From NCBI GenBank assembly GCA_934168245.1, contig CAKPMY010000003.1:62001-126000 (forward strand): a stretch of 64,000 bases of DNA, written 5' to 3'. Made by a program: the position numbers and the translations under genes. Positions 35,604 to 45,240 of the stretch are shown here, in pieces (the first letter of the stretch is position 1; each line of letters opens with the position of its first letter). The DNA is from an uncultured Bacilli bacterium. Its GTDB lineage: Bacteria; Bacillota_I; Bacilli_A; RF39; UBA660. The notes beneath the pieces are model-generated. The model had not been told where the DNA came from. It ran no database searches and was given only the letters and a program-made list of their open reading frames with translations.

Positions 35604-38600
35604 GTGATAGTAAGACTTATCAAAAAAACTAAAATTTATAACTTTACACTCCCAACTAAAGTAGCCGGAAATTACTGGATAACAGATAATGACTATCTAG
35701 GAAACACTAGGAATCTAATTAACGTTGAAGAATTTGATGGCCACTGGAAAATAAAAAGTGACTTTGAAACTAAAATAATGCTAGGAGAAAATGAAATAGA
35801 ATCAGCAATACTAAGTGAATACAGCCTTTTCTTCTTAAAAATAAATACGGATAATGAATATGTAATATTATATTGTTCCCCATCCATCGAACCTAATATA
35901 AACAGAGTTCGTCTAAGAGGAGACTGTGAAATAACAATCGGTAACGATCCTCAAGCGACAATCTGCTACAACTATCCTTTAGTTTCTAGGCAACAAGCAC
36001 GTCTAATATATAATAAAGGTATTTGGGTAGTACAAGATTTAAACAGTAAATATGGAACCTATGCTAATAATTTAGCTATTTCATCTAAACAATTAGAATA
36101 TGGGGACATTATTTTTATCATGGGTCTAAAAATAATCGTTTTAAAAGACTCTCTTATTATCAATCGAATAAGTAATATTGTAAACTATGATCAACGTCTT
36201 CTAGAACCAGATCATCCATGGATTCAAAATCAAACGGAAATGGATAATCCCGATGAAGAAAATATTGAATTCTTTAAAGAAGACGATTATTTCTATCGTG
36301 CTCCAAGATTTAAAACCAAAATAGAACCAATTAATGTTACTATCGATAGTCCTCCTGGTAAACAAGAGGAAGACAAAACACCTTTAATTTATACCGTAGG
36401 TCCAATGCTTACTATGTCAATGATGTCTGCAACAACTGGTATAAGTGCCTTACAGGCCTTAGCCGATGGCTCTAAAGACTTTAAAGCCGTAGCCCCATCA
36501 TTGATAACAACAGGTGTCATGTTATCAACAATGATTTTATGGCCAAGTCTAACTAAGATGTATCAGAAAAAGCAAAGTCGTAAAAAAGAACAAATGCGCC
36601 AAGATATGTATACAAAATATGTAAATTCTAAAAGAACTGAAATTCAAAATGCCATGAAGGTTCAACGTCAAATACTTGTTGACAATTACCTTCCTTTACA
36701 AGAAACTAAGGAAATTATTTTTGGCAAAAAAAGAAATTTATGGGAACGTGAAATAGATCAAGCTGATTTCCTAGACTTACGTCTTGGCATCGGTACAACT
36801 GAGTTAGCCGGAACCATTGGTTTTCCACAGCAACACTTTTCTCTAGATTCTGATAATCTTCTTCAAGAGGTCTACAAACTAGGTGCCGAATCCAGAATGC
36901 TAGAAAATGTTCCGATATCCACATCTTTTGTGGAAAAAAATATTACAGCCATCATTGGTAATGCTGAGATAAAACAAAAATTTATTGAAGGCTTAATTCT
37001 ACAAATGATTGCTTATCATAGTTATGAAGATTTAAAAATAGTCTTATTAACGAACGAGAAAAACTCTAGTAAATGGGAATACTTAAAAGTATGTCCTCAT
37101 TGCTGGAGTAATGATAAAACTATTCGTTATTATGCGACTAACTTAGACGAGGCTAAAGAAATCTCTCTTGCTCTAGAGCAAGAACTACAAGCCCGTAAAT
37201 ATAAAGATGTAAATGGAACAAGGGAATTAAACTCTACTGATTATAAAAAATATAAACCATACTATGTAATTATCACTGATGATTATAAAACTGTCCGTGA
37301 TGTTGAATTATTAAAAGACGTCTCAGAAATGACTATAAATGTTGGCTTCAGTTTAATCGTTATAAGCCCAAGGTTAGTAAATTTACCAAATGAATGTAAA
37401 ACTTTTATCAGTATTGGTGATAAAAAATCTGGAATCTTTGAAAATGAGTTAGTTTCCAACAAACAAAAAGAATTTGATGCCGATATTGATATATCATTAA
37501 ATATGTATGAGTGCTGTAAGCAATTAGCAAATATACCAATAGATATAGCCAAAGCCAATCAAACATTACCTCTAAGTCTAACTTTCTTAGAAATGTATAA
37601 CGTTGGTATGGTAGAACAGTTAAATATTCTAAACCGCTGGAAGTCAAATGATCCAACCAAGACTCTTCAGACTGCCGTAGGTGTTGATAAATCTGGTGAA
37701 TTATTTAAACTAGACTTGCATGAAAAGGCACATGGACCACATGGTTTAATTGCCGGTATGACTGGTTCTGGTAAATCTGAATTTATCATTACTTATATCT
37801 TATCAATGGCTCTAAACTATCATCCATATGAAGTATCCTTTGTCCTTATCGATTACAAAGGTGGAGGCTTAGCCGGTGTTTTCCAAAATAAGGAAACCGG
37901 TATGAAACTTCCACATCTTGCTGGAACTATTACAAACCTTGATACTGTTGAAATGAACCGTTCTTTGGCCTCTATTCAAAGTGAACTTCGTAAGCGTCAA
38001 AGAATGTTTAATGAAGCCCGTGATAAATTAGATGAAAGTACCATTGATATATACAAATATCAAGCCCTATATCGCAAAGGCTTAGTTGAACGCCCGATCT
38101 CTCACTTATTTATCATTTCTGATGAGTTTGCTGAGTTAAAAGATCAAAGGCCAGAATTTATGGAACAACTAATTTCTACTGCTCGTATTGGTCGTTCTCT
38201 AGGTGTCCATCTTATTCTAGCAACCCAGAAACCAGCCGGTGTAGTTAATGATCAAATTTGGTCCAACTCTAAATTCCGTGTTTGTTTAAAAGTTCAAGAC
38301 AAATCAGATAGTATGGATATGATTAAATGTCCAGATGCTGCTTCTTTAAAAAATGCTGGTCGTTTCTTCTTACAAGTCGGTTATAACGAACTATTTGCTC
38401 AAGGACAAGCAGCCTGGGCTGGAGCTCAATATTATCCTGCTGAAAAAAGAAAGAAAAAAGTTGACCAAAGTATTACTTTTATAGATGATACTGGTAATAC
38501 TATTAAGAGTCTTGATAATAAGCAAAATGAAGTTCAAGTAACTTCTAAAGGTGAAGAAATTACTAATATAATAAAATATATTGTAGAAGAAGCCCGTCAA

Positions 38601-40175
38601 GAATCTGTCTCAATTCCACAACTATGGTTAGACAGAATTCCAAATTATATATATGTTGAAGATTTAAAATTAAAATATTCTTATCCAACGAAAGCCAATA
38701 ATATTAACCCAATTATTGGTGAGTACGATGATCCAGACAATCAAAGACAAAACGTTTTAACTTTACCATTGTCTTCAGAAGGAAATGCTATTGTCTTTGG
38801 TTCCGCTGGTTCTGGAAAAGAATTAATGCTATCTACAATCATCTATTCAGCAATCACTACTCATGATTCTAGTGAAGTAAACTTCTATTTACTAGACTTT
38901 GGTGCTGAAACTCTAACTATGTTTAGAAATGCTCCACATGTAGGTGAAGTATTACTATCATCAGAATCTGAAAAAATTGCTAACTTATTTAAAATGATTG
39001 CTCAAATAATGGATGAAAGGAAAAAAGTATTTGTTGATTATAACGGTTCTTACGATTTTTATATAAATCATGGTGGTAAACAAATACCTTTAATAGTAAT
39101 TGTTATAAATAATGTTGAAGGCTTCTTAGAAATGTATCCAGACTATGAAGATGCCCTTGGTCAAATAACAAGAGAATGTCTAAAATATGGTATTGTCTTT
39201 GTTCTAAGTACTAATGGTCCGAATACAGTTAGATACCGTCTACGTCAGAACTTCTCTCAAAATGTAGTTCTTCAATTTAATGATCCATCTGACTATTCTA
39301 GTGTCCTACCTGGAGTACGTAAAAAAGAACCTTCTAAAGGTTATGGTCGTGGTCTAATAAACTTAGATGGTATTTTCGAATTTCAAACGGCCTATCCATT
39401 TAAAGAAGAAAAAATGGTTGATTACGTAAAAGTTATTTGTAATAAACTAAATCAAATATGTGACTATAAGGCAAAAAGAATTCCAATCTTGCCTGAAACA
39501 GTTAAAGTTGATGATATTATTTCATCTTTACGTGGTATCCTATCAATACCAGTTGGTGTCGAAAAAGAAACTCTAGAAATTTCTACTATTTCTTTAAAGA
39601 ATACTATATACAATATAACTGGAGAAGACATTACCTCTCTCCAACCATTTATACTTGGTCTAACTAAAATGATAACTAAAATTCAAAATAGTAAATGCCT
39701 AGTATTAGATGCTCTAAGTATTCTAACTGATAATCCTCCATCTGATGTTGAATATGATATGGGAAATTGTACTATAGGAGTTGACAAAGTCTTAGAAACT
39801 ATCTCAGCAAAGCAAACAACTCCTGATGAAAATCCAGTAGTAATAATCATGACTGGTATCTCATCTTTACTATCTAAACTAGACTCTGTTAAAAAGGCCT
39901 CTTTCACAACTGCTATAACTGAAGCCTCTAAGTTAGGTACAATTAAATTTATTTTAATAGAAACTATTGATAATATTAAGTCACTTAATTACGAACCTTG
40001 GTACAAAGCCAATGTTGATTTATCTGAAGGTATCTGGGCTGGTAATGGTCTAGGTAACCAATTCACTCTAAAAGTAACAACAAATTCTCGTCAATTAAGA
40101 ACAGAACTAGAGCCAAACTTTGGTTATACTATTGCTAAAGGTAAAGCAGCAGTTGTTAAATTATTAGAAGAATAG
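35604..40175 (+). CDS. essC: Type VII secretion ATPase EssC (FtsK/SpoIIIE family)
   Basis: EssC is the membrane motor of Firmicutes type VII (T7SSb) secretion. The 1523 residues show an N-terminal beta-rich region with an FHA domain (about 105-165; CEITIGNDPQ, SRQQARLIYN, NSKYGTYANN) and two membrane segments (about 255-315). Three FtsK-like domains follow: D1 with Walker A GMTGSGKSE (about 718) and Walker B HLFIISDEFAEL; D2 with GSAGSGKEL (about 1066); and D3, degenerate, without a P-loop near LVLDALSIL. The start is GTG at 35604. It heads a cluster with a YukD-like gene and two tiny helical proteins. EssA, EssB and EsaA are not in this window. Confidence 0.9.
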   Translation: MIVRLIKKTKIYNFTLPTKVAGNYWITDNDYLGNTRNLINVEEFDGHWKIKSDFETKIMLGENEIESAILSEYSLFFLKINTDNEYVILYCSPSIEPNINRVRLRGDCEITIGNDPQATICYNYPLVSRQQARLIYNKGIWVVQDLNSKYGTYANNLAISSKQLEYGDIIFIMGLKIIVLKDSLIINRISNIVNYDQRLLEPDHPWIQNQTEMDNPDEENIEFFKEDDYFYRAPRFKTKIEPINVTIDSPPGKQEEDKTPLIYTVGPMLTMSMMSATTGISALQALADGSKDFKAVAPSLITTGVMLSTMILWPSLTKMYQKKQSRKKEQMRQDMYTKYVNSKRTEIQNAMKVQRQILVDNYLPLQETKEIIFGKKRNLWEREIDQADFLDLRLGIGTTELAGTIGFPQQHFSLDSDNLLQEVYKLGAESRMLENVPISTSFVEKNITAIIGNAEIKQKFIEGLILQMIAYHSYEDLKIVLLTNEKNSSKWEYLKVCPHCWSNDKTIRYYATNLDEAKEISLALEQELQARKYKDVNGTRELNSTDYKKYKPYYVIITDDYKTVRDVELLKDVSEMTINVGFSLIVISPRLVNLPNECKTFISIGDKKSGIFENELVSNKQKEFDADIDISLNMYECCKQLANIPIDIAKANQTLPLSLTFLEMYNVGMVEQLNILNRWKSNDPTKTLQTAVGVDKSGELFKLDLHEKAHGPHGLIAGMTGSGKSEFIITYILSMALNYHPYEVSFVLIDYKGGGLAGVFQNKETGMKLPHLAGTITNLDTVEMNRSLASIQSELRKRQRMFNEARDKLDESTIDIYKYQALYRKGLVERPISHLFIISDEFAELKDQRPEFMEQLISTARIGRSLGVHLILATQKPAGVVNDQIWSNSKFRVCLKVQDKSDSMDMIKCPDAASLKNAGRFFLQVGYNELFAQGQAAWAGAQYYPAEKRKKKVDQSITFIDDTGNTIKSLDNKQNEVQVTSKGEEITNIIKYIVEEARQESVSIPQLWLDRIPNYIYVEDLKLKYSYPTKANNINPIIGEYDDPDNQRQNVLTLPLSSEGNAIVFGSAGSGKELMLSTIIYSAITTHDSSEVNFYLLDFGAETLTMFRNAPHVGEVLLSSESEKIANLFKMIAQIMDERKKVFVDYNGSYDFYINHGGKQIPLIVIVINNVEGFLEMYPDYEDALGQITRECLKYGIVFVLSTNGPNTVRYRLRQNFSQNVVLQFNDPSDYSSVLPGVRKKEPSKGYGRGLINLDGIFEFQTAYPFKEEKMVDYVKVICNKLNQICDYKAKRIPILPETVKVDDIISSLRGILSIPVGVEKETLEISTISLKNTIYNITGEDITSLQPFILGLTKMITKIQNSKCLVLDALSILTDNPPSDVEYDMGNCTIGVDKVLETISAKQTTPDENPVVIIMTGISSLLSKLDSVKKASFTTAITEASKLGTIKFILIETIDNIKSLNYEPWYKANVDLSEGIWAGNGLGNQFTLKVTTNSRQLRTELEPNFGYTIAKGKAAVVKLLEE

Positions 40176-40187
40176 TAGGAGGTAATT

Positions 40188-40445
40188 ATGAATAAAAATA
40201 AAATATTAATATGTTTATATATTCCTCTAATTGAAAAGTCTTATGACTTATTCATTCCAATCAATAAAAAGATTGGTACAATTAAACGGTTAATTGAAGA
40301 AGGTCTAATCGAAATAACTGAAAATGACTACGTTATAAGTCCTGAAACTAATTTTTATAGTAAGGATACTGGTCAAGTATATGATGTTAATAAAACAGTT
40401 AAAGATACAGACTTAAAAAATGGTTCTAGAATAATTCTTGTATAG
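40188..40445 (+). CDS. YukD/EsaB-like ubiquitin-fold protein
   Basis: The 85 residues fit the small ubiquitin-like YukD/EsaB subunit of T7SSb: an opening strand (KILICLYIPLIEKSYDLFIP), a helix (KIGTIKRLIEEGL), and the ending VKDTDLKNGSRIILV, which matches the closing strand of the fold (a residue pattern G..ii.v). The ribosome binding site is TAGGAGGT. It lies 12 bases after essC, the usual company of EsaB. Confidence 0.75.
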   Translation: MNKNKILICLYIPLIEKSYDLFIPINKKIGTIKRLIEEGLIEITENDYVISPETNFYSKDTGQVYDVNKTVKDTDLKNGSRIILV

Positions 40446-40454
40446 GAGGTACTT

Positions 40455-40661
40455 ATGTCTGAATATGAACAATATGTAGATTCTGTCAATAAAATATATG
40501 GCTATTTAGAAGTAATGAAAACTGTCTGGACAGATCAAGATAATCTAAGTTATTTAGATAATCTAGAAACTTATAAGCAAATTGTAATTAATAATGCTAA
40601 TCTATTTGATCCTAATAAAAAGGTATCAACTCAAGAAATGGAGGAATTAGGAAATGACTAA
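40455..40661 (+). CDS. Small helical protein, possible T7 substrate or partner
   Basis: The 68 residues are predicted helical and acidic, with one Trp-Thr-Asp (KTVWTDQDN) in the middle, reminiscent of the WxG turn of WXG100 proteins but with Gly replaced. It is shorter than WXG100 proteins (~100). It sits between the YukD-like gene and another tiny gene and overlaps the latter by 8 bases. Membership of the T7 machinery is inferred from position only. Confidence 0.6.
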   Translation: MSEYEQYVDSVNKIYGYLEVMKTVWTDQDNLSYLDNLETYKQIVINNANLFDPNKKVSTQEMEELGND

Positions 40662-40866
40662 TGATTCTATCAGTGTAAATCAAATAGCCAATGAATTAAG
40701 ACAAAATGCTGCTATTATTAGAAATCTACTTCAAGGAAAAGATGCTCCTCAATTAACTGAATTTGTAGATGCCGTTGATGATTATGCTAAATATATAGAT
40801 AGTATTTTAGAACTAGAAACCGCTGCTGATAAAGCACTTCAAGGTCTAATTGATTTAAAAAAATAG
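40654..40866 (+). CDS. Small helical protein, possible T7 substrate or partner
   Basis: The 70 residues look like a two-helix hairpin: IANELRQNAAIIRNLLQGKD, a turn with PQLTEFVDA, then DDYAKYIDSILELETAADKA. No Trp is present. It starts inside the previous gene, with GGAGGAATT upstream, and ends the operon just before a terminator. Such small helical proteins next to EssC are usually secreted factors or chaperones; this one is not assignable further. Confidence 0.6.
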   Translation: MTNDSISVNQIANELRQNAAIIRNLLQGKDAPQLTEFVDAVDDYAKYIDSILELETAADKALQGLIDLKK

Positions 40867-40918
40867 AACCTTTACAGCACAATAACAAAGTCCATTTTAT
40901 TGATATAATAATCGATCA

Positions 40919-40948
40919 AAAAAGAGCTTTCACTATGAGAGCTCTTTT
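40919..40948. terminator. Bidirectional terminator between convergent genes
   Basis: AAAAGAGCT pairs with AGCTCTTTT around an inner TCA/TGA stem, with A/T tracts on both sides. On the minus strand it covers the last codons of 40933-42003. Confidence 0.8.
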
Positions 40949-42003
40949 ATATATTTGTTTAATGTAACTTTAGGAAAATAATATTTTAAAATATTAGCAT
41001 AATCACAGCCATTTCTAGCAATTTCATTAGCCCCAAATATACTAAGTCCTAAAAACTCTCCATATCCACGACAAATAAATCTAATATAGTCTTTATTAAC
41101 TATTATATTGATTGCTCTAGATTTTAACCCAAGTAATTTAACTATATCTTTCCCTATATAAATACTTCCATCTATCTTTAATTTATTAACAAGTCCATTA
41201 TTATCTACATCAATCGCTACAATTTCACTTTCTTCACTAATATTACCCTTTAGTATTTTACTAAGATTTATATAAGAAAAATCTTTTATATTAACATAAT
41301 TAGGTGAAGCCATATCCCAACTACTAGAAACAGTACTCAAGTATGGATATTTAGCCTCTTCTAATGTCTTTCCATAATTAGAATAATGGATAAAAGGTAA
41401 GATATAGTATTGATTATATGTCAAAAATAAACAATCAGTCTCTTCAACAACATCTTTTAATAATTTCTCAGTCTCATCATAATTACTAAACCAAGAAAGT
41501 TTATAATAGGATAATGGTCTATAATTAACAAACTCATTAAAAGCCATTATATATCTTTTCTCACTCATCTCTTTAAATGCATAAGTTCTATATAAAATAG
41601 CCAGTGCTTTTAAAGTCTCTCTCTCTAATCCATTATAATAAGTACTAGCTAAACATCCCATCAAATATTCCTTCAAGGTAACTTCTATTGTTGCCATATT
41701 CTCTAATTTTATACTAACCATATAATAGTCATTAGCATAATATAAATCTTCTTTTAATACTTCAACTTCACTACTTTTCTTACTAATATCCAAACTTTTA
41801 ACAACAATTCCATCTATAACTAAATAAACTTTACTCCCATCATAATCAATTCCATTATTTAATACAAAGTTCTTAGTCCTTCTCGTTAACTCTTTATCTG
41901 AAGAATTAAACCCAATTTCCTTAGAAAATTCATAATTCATTGTCAAATACAAGTATAATACATCCTCAGTACCATTATTTCTAATTTCATATTTATAAAA
42001 CAT
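40933..42003 (-). CDS. SpoIID/LytB-domain protein with altered catalytic site
   Basis: The ATG at 42003 (AGGTGAT upstream) gives 356 residues. The SpoIID domain is recognised by TLKEYLMGCLASTYYN and ETLKALAILYRTYAFKE (VPLEEYVxGVVPAEMP.. and EALKAQAVAARTYAL in the family), then YPYLSTVSSSWD, and FICRGYGEFLGLSIFGANEI followed by YANILKYYFP. SpoIID-type enzymes are lytic transglycosylases whose catalytic Glu follows the first motif; here that place holds Thr/Tyr. No signal peptide or membrane helix is visible. It is convergent with the essC operon. Confidence 0.75.
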   Translation of the reverse strand: MFYKYEIRNNGTEDVLYLYLTMNYEFSKEIGFNSSDKELTRRTKNFVLNNGIDYDGSKVYLVIDGIVVKSLDISKKSSEVEVLKEDLYYANDYYMVSIKLENMATIEVTLKEYLMGCLASTYYNGLERETLKALAILYRTYAFKEMSEKRYIMAFNEFVNYRPLSYYKLSWFSNYDETEKLLKDVVEETDCLFLTYNQYYILPFIHYSNYGKTLEEAKYPYLSTVSSSWDMASPNYVNIKDFSYINLSKILKGNISEESEIVAIDVDNNGLVNKLKIDGSIYIGKDIVKLLGLKSRAINIIVNKDYIRFICRGYGEFLGLSIFGANEIARNGCDYANILKYYFPKVTLNKYIKELS

Positions 42004-42048
42004 ATATATCACCTAAAATTAGTATGTAATTAATATGCCTAAATATAC

Positions 42049-42088
42049 AAAAAAGAACTTAAAATTCAAAATATTTAAGTTCTTTTTT
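42049..42088. terminator. Bidirectional terminator-like hairpin
   Basis: AAAAAAGAACTTAAA is complementary to TTTAAGTTCTTTTTT. It spans the stop codon of the phospholipase-like gene and separates it from 40933-42003. Confidence 0.75.
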
Positions 42089-43030
42089 CTTATCACAATC
42101 AAGCCCCGTAATATAACTCATATTAGTAAATACTTTATCTAATTCTATATCTTTTCCATCTAAGTAATCAAAACTAGCACATATAATTACTTTTGTCATC
42201 TTCAGTGCTTTTAAATATAAATCTAAAAAACTCTCAGTACTAGTCATATCATAAGTAGTAGGATTTCTCCATAGTTTATGTTCTTCATTCAAGTAATTAT
42301 GTCTATCTTCTAGCGGATAATAATAACTAATAGCCTCAAATCTAAATGTCTTTCTACTTGTAAATGTATCAATCAACTTATAAAAGAATTTCTTAACACC
42401 TACTGGATCATACCTAAATATTCTAAGATCTTTTTTCATTTGTTTTAACGACTTATAATATATTCTATCCATATTTTTTATATTAAATGTCTCTTCAAAT
42501 GTTTTATTTAGAGTATCGTTAAGTTTCCTAGAAAAATGTCTTGTATCAAAACAAAATCTATTTATTTTAAACCTATATGGATTAATATCTTCTCTTCTTT
42601 TTATCATGTCGTTATCTAAATATGTTTCCATAAATGTATGTACGTTATTATATTTATATGTATTTTTTTTATTTTTATCAAAATATCCCGTCTTATAATA
42701 TATATAAGGATGTACAGTTGCATCCAACACGTAATGGCAAATTGCTCCTCCTAAAAACGAACATACATCACTGTCATTTTCATAATTATTATCTTTTATA
42801 TTGTTTATCAACTTAATGAAAAACTCCTGTGTCTTATTCTCATGAAAATACTTTTGAAATTTTCTTATTTTCCGTCCTGGCAAAATACTAAAAAGATTAT
42901 AAAACATCAATGAATCTGTACCCTGCCCAAACATTTTTAATCTCTGAATATCTATTTTTTTCTTTATAGTACTAGGCAAAATATCATAAACATCCTGTGC
43001 AAAATACCCATGAACAACTGTTGCTGGCAT
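42059..43030 (-). CDS. Zinc-dependent phospholipase C-like protein
   Basis: The 323 residues match the bacterial zinc-dependent phospholipase C fold: the first residues MPATVVHGYFAQDVYD supply the N-terminal metal His, DSLMFYN an Asp, and GAICHYVLDATVHPYIYY the His-x3-Asp-x3-His set. Many short homologues in Firmicutes lack a signal peptide and have unknown substrate; this one also has none. The ribosome binding site GGAGGGTTC precedes the ATG on the minus strand. Confidence 0.8.
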   Translation of the reverse strand: MPATVVHGYFAQDVYDILPSTIKKKIDIQRLKMFGQGTDSLMFYNLFSILPGRKIRKFQKYFHENKTQEFFIKLINNIKDNNYENDSDVCSFLGGAICHYVLDATVHPYIYYKTGYFDKNKKNTYKYNNVHTFMETYLDNDMIKRREDINPYRFKINRFCFDTRHFSRKLNDTLNKTFEETFNIKNMDRIYYKSLKQMKKDLRIFRYDPVGVKKFFYKLIDTFTSRKTFRFEAISYYYPLEDRHNYLNEEHKLWRNPTTYDMTSTESFLDLYLKALKMTKVIICASFDYLDGKDIELDKVFTNMSYITGLDCDKKKELKYFEF

Positions 43031-43147
43031 AACTGAACCCTCCTAAACATATAAAATATTGTATAACTTCCCTGATAAAACTCGAAAATATTATATCATA
43101 ATTTTGAAAAATTTTCATATTTTTACCATACTTTCTAAAGAATGTTA

Positions 43148-43156
43148 TGATATAAT
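43148..43156 (+). promoter_or_regulatory. Extended -10 promoter of the Abi_2-htrA pair
   Basis: TGATATAAT only 17 bases before the ATG at 43174, so the leader would be about 10 bases with the ribosome binding site AGGTGAG at its start. Confidence 0.6.
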
Positions 43157-43173
43157 TTATACTAGGTGAGATT

Positions 43174-44127
43174 ATGTTAGAGAAACAGTTTAAAACATTA
43201 GATGAACAAATAGAAATTTTTAAGCATAAAGGACTAATCATCAAAGATGAAAAATATGCTAAAGAGGTCTTATTACGCGAAAACTATTTCTTTTTAAATG
43301 GTTATCGTCATTTATTCTACAAATCTGAAACGGAAAAAGTCTTTATTCCGGGTACAACTTTTGAAGAGCTATATAGTATGTTTTTATTTGATCGGTCTTT
43401 TAGAAATGTCTTATTCAAATATCTTTTAGTAATCGAAAACAACTTAAAGTCTATAACATCTTATCAGTTATCTAAAAAATATGGTTACAAAGAAAAAGAT
43501 TATTTAAAGGTCAAGAATTTTACCCAGATTCCTGAACGACAAAGACAAGTAAACGATCTTATCAAAAAAATGAAACGTCAAATAAGAATAAATGGTTCTC
43601 AGCATTCCGCAACTTCCCATTATGTATCTCATTATGGCTATATTCCTTTATGGATATTAGTAAAAGTATTATCATTTGGAGTAATTAGTGAAATGGTCTC
43701 AATCTTAAAACCAGAAGATCAACGCGATATAAGTAATATCTATGGTATTAATACTGATGACTTTATTGGTTATCTACCAATCCTCGCTAATTATCGAAAT
43801 CTTTGTGCACACGAAGATATTCTATATGAAAACAGAACTCAAAAAGAAATATCTGATACTATTTTCCACAAGGTACTAAATATTCCAAGAAATGAAGAAG
43901 GATACATCTATGGTAAAAATGACTTATTTGCCTTGATAATTATTATGAAGCAAATGTTATTAAAGGAGGATTTTAAAAATATGACTCTTGAACTGGAAAA
44001 CATAGTTCAAACTCTTAATTATAATCTAACCAGTATTAAAATAGATAAAGTATTAAATCAGATGGGCTTCCCACTAAATTGGGAGGATCTATCTAAAATA
44101 GAAAGGCCAATAAATGATGAAGAATAA
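43174..44127 (+). CDS. Abi_2 (AbiD/AbiF-like) HEPN protein
   Basis: The 317 residues match the Abi_2 family: LDEQIEIFKHKGLIIKDE at the start, LLRENYFFLNGYRHLFY, and LFDRSFRNVLFKYLLVIENN. The HEPN ribonuclease motif Rx4H is R208-H213 in YRNLCAHEDILYE. Abi_2 proteins cause abortive infection in lactococci and are thought to act on RNA. The stop lies 14 bases inside the htrA gene. No conserved RNA structure was seen in the short upstream gap, unlike AbiF loci that carry one. Confidence 0.85.
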   Translation: MLEKQFKTLDEQIEIFKHKGLIIKDEKYAKEVLLRENYFFLNGYRHLFYKSETEKVFIPGTTFEELYSMFLFDRSFRNVLFKYLLVIENNLKSITSYQLSKKYGYKEKDYLKVKNFTQIPERQRQVNDLIKKMKRQIRINGSQHSATSHYVSHYGYIPLWILVKVLSFGVISEMVSILKPEDQRDISNIYGINTDDFIGYLPILANYRNLCAHEDILYENRTQKEISDTIFHKVLNIPRNEEGYIYGKNDLFALIIIMKQMLLKEDFKNMTLELENIVQTLNYNLTSIKIDKVLNQMGFPLNWEDLSKIERPINDEE

Positions 44128-45223
44128 AGAAAATATTAAATTAGTACCTTTAATTATCTTTTCTTTTGTAATTGGAGGAGTTGTTACTTTATCAATATTA
44201 AAATGGACCCCAATCCTAGATCAAATAATCGGTAGTAGAAATACCGTTATAACTAAAAATGGTACTCAAGTATATGAAAAAGGTTCCCTTGCTGCTTCTG
44301 TGGAAAAAATATATGATGCCGTTGTAGTAGTTCAAGGTTATTCTAATAATCAGTTATCATCAACTGGAACAGGTTTTGTCTATAAAACTGATGATAAATA
44401 TGGTTATATTCTAACTAATCAACATGTTATTAGTACTCTAAATAAAATTACAGTTTTATTTACTAATGATAAAGAAGTAGAAACAACAGTCCTAGGTAGT
44501 GATGAATATCTAGATTTAGCCGTTCTACGAGTACCTAAGGAAGAAGTTCTAATGGTTGCTACTATCGGTAGTAGTGAAAAAGTAAGCCTAGGAGACTCAG
44601 TCTTTACAGTTGGTTCTCCATTAGGTGCTGACTATCGTGGTAGTGTCACGTCAGGTGTTTTATCTGGTAAAGACAGAATGGTATCAGTTACAGTTTCTAA
44701 TACTAGAAGTAGTGACTGGGTAATGCGAGTATTACAAATAGATGCTTCTATCAATCCTGGTAACTCAGGAGGCCCATTATTAAATGTAAATGGTGAAGTA
44801 ATAGGTATTTGTTCCATGAAATTAGTTGATGATGAAATAGAAGGTATGGGATTTGCTATTCCAATAGAGTATGCTATGAATCATGCTGACTCCCTAGAAA
44901 AAGGCGAAGCCATTAAATGGCCAGTTCTAGGTATCAGAATGGTAAATCTTACTGATACTGCTACTTTAAGACAATACGGAATATCAATAAGTAGCGATGT
45001 AACGTCAGGAACAGTAGTAATAGAAGCCGTAAAAGATTCTGCTGCTGAAAAAGCCGGTATCGAAAAAGGCGATATAATTACTAAAGTAGATGGTAATAAA
45101 GTAAAAGATTATGCTTATCTAAGATATGAACTATATCAACACCAAGCCGGTGATACTATAGAAATAACTTATTTAAGAAATGGTAAAGAACATACCACTA
45201 AAGTAACATTAGGAAGTAATTAA
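44114..45223 (+). CDS. HtrA/DegP-like serine protease with PDZ domain
   Basis: This membrane-anchored, extracytoplasmic quality-control protease has 369 residues. The anchor (LVPLIIFSFVIGGVVTLSIL) is followed by a trypsin-like domain with His104 (TNQHVIS), Asp134 (YLDLAVLRV) and Ser218 (NPGNSGGPL). One PDZ domain occupies about residues 275-365 (AGIEKGDIITKVDGNKVKDY). The gene starts inside the Abi_2 gene, without a strong ribosome binding site of its own. It ends at a good terminator. Confidence 0.92.
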   Translation: MMKNKENIKLVPLIIFSFVIGGVVTLSILKWTPILDQIIGSRNTVITKNGTQVYEKGSLAASVEKIYDAVVVVQGYSNNQLSSTGTGFVYKTDDKYGYILTNQHVISTLNKITVLFTNDKEVETTVLGSDEYLDLAVLRVPKEEVLMVATIGSSEKVSLGDSVFTVGSPLGADYRGSVTSGVLSGKDRMVSVTVSNTRSSDWVMRVLQIDASINPGNSGGPLLNVNGEVIGICSMKLVDDEIEGMGFAIPIEYAMNHADSLEKGEAIKWPVLGIRMVNLTDTATLRQYGISISSDVTSGTVVIEAVKDSAAEKAGIEKGDIITKVDGNKVKDYAYLRYELYQHQAGDTIEITYLRNGKEHTTKVTLGSN

Positions 45224-45240
45224 AGGTAAAAGACAAAGTA

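Noticed and set aside
40896..40910. TTGATATAAT sequence resembling a promoter just before the bidirectional terminator
   Set aside because: Any transcript would end within about 40 bases; probably a chance AT-rich match.
43031..43173. AbiF-type RNA upstream of the Abi_2 gene
   Set aside because: Only about 10 bases lie between the predicted transcription start and the ATG, and no extended structure was seen.
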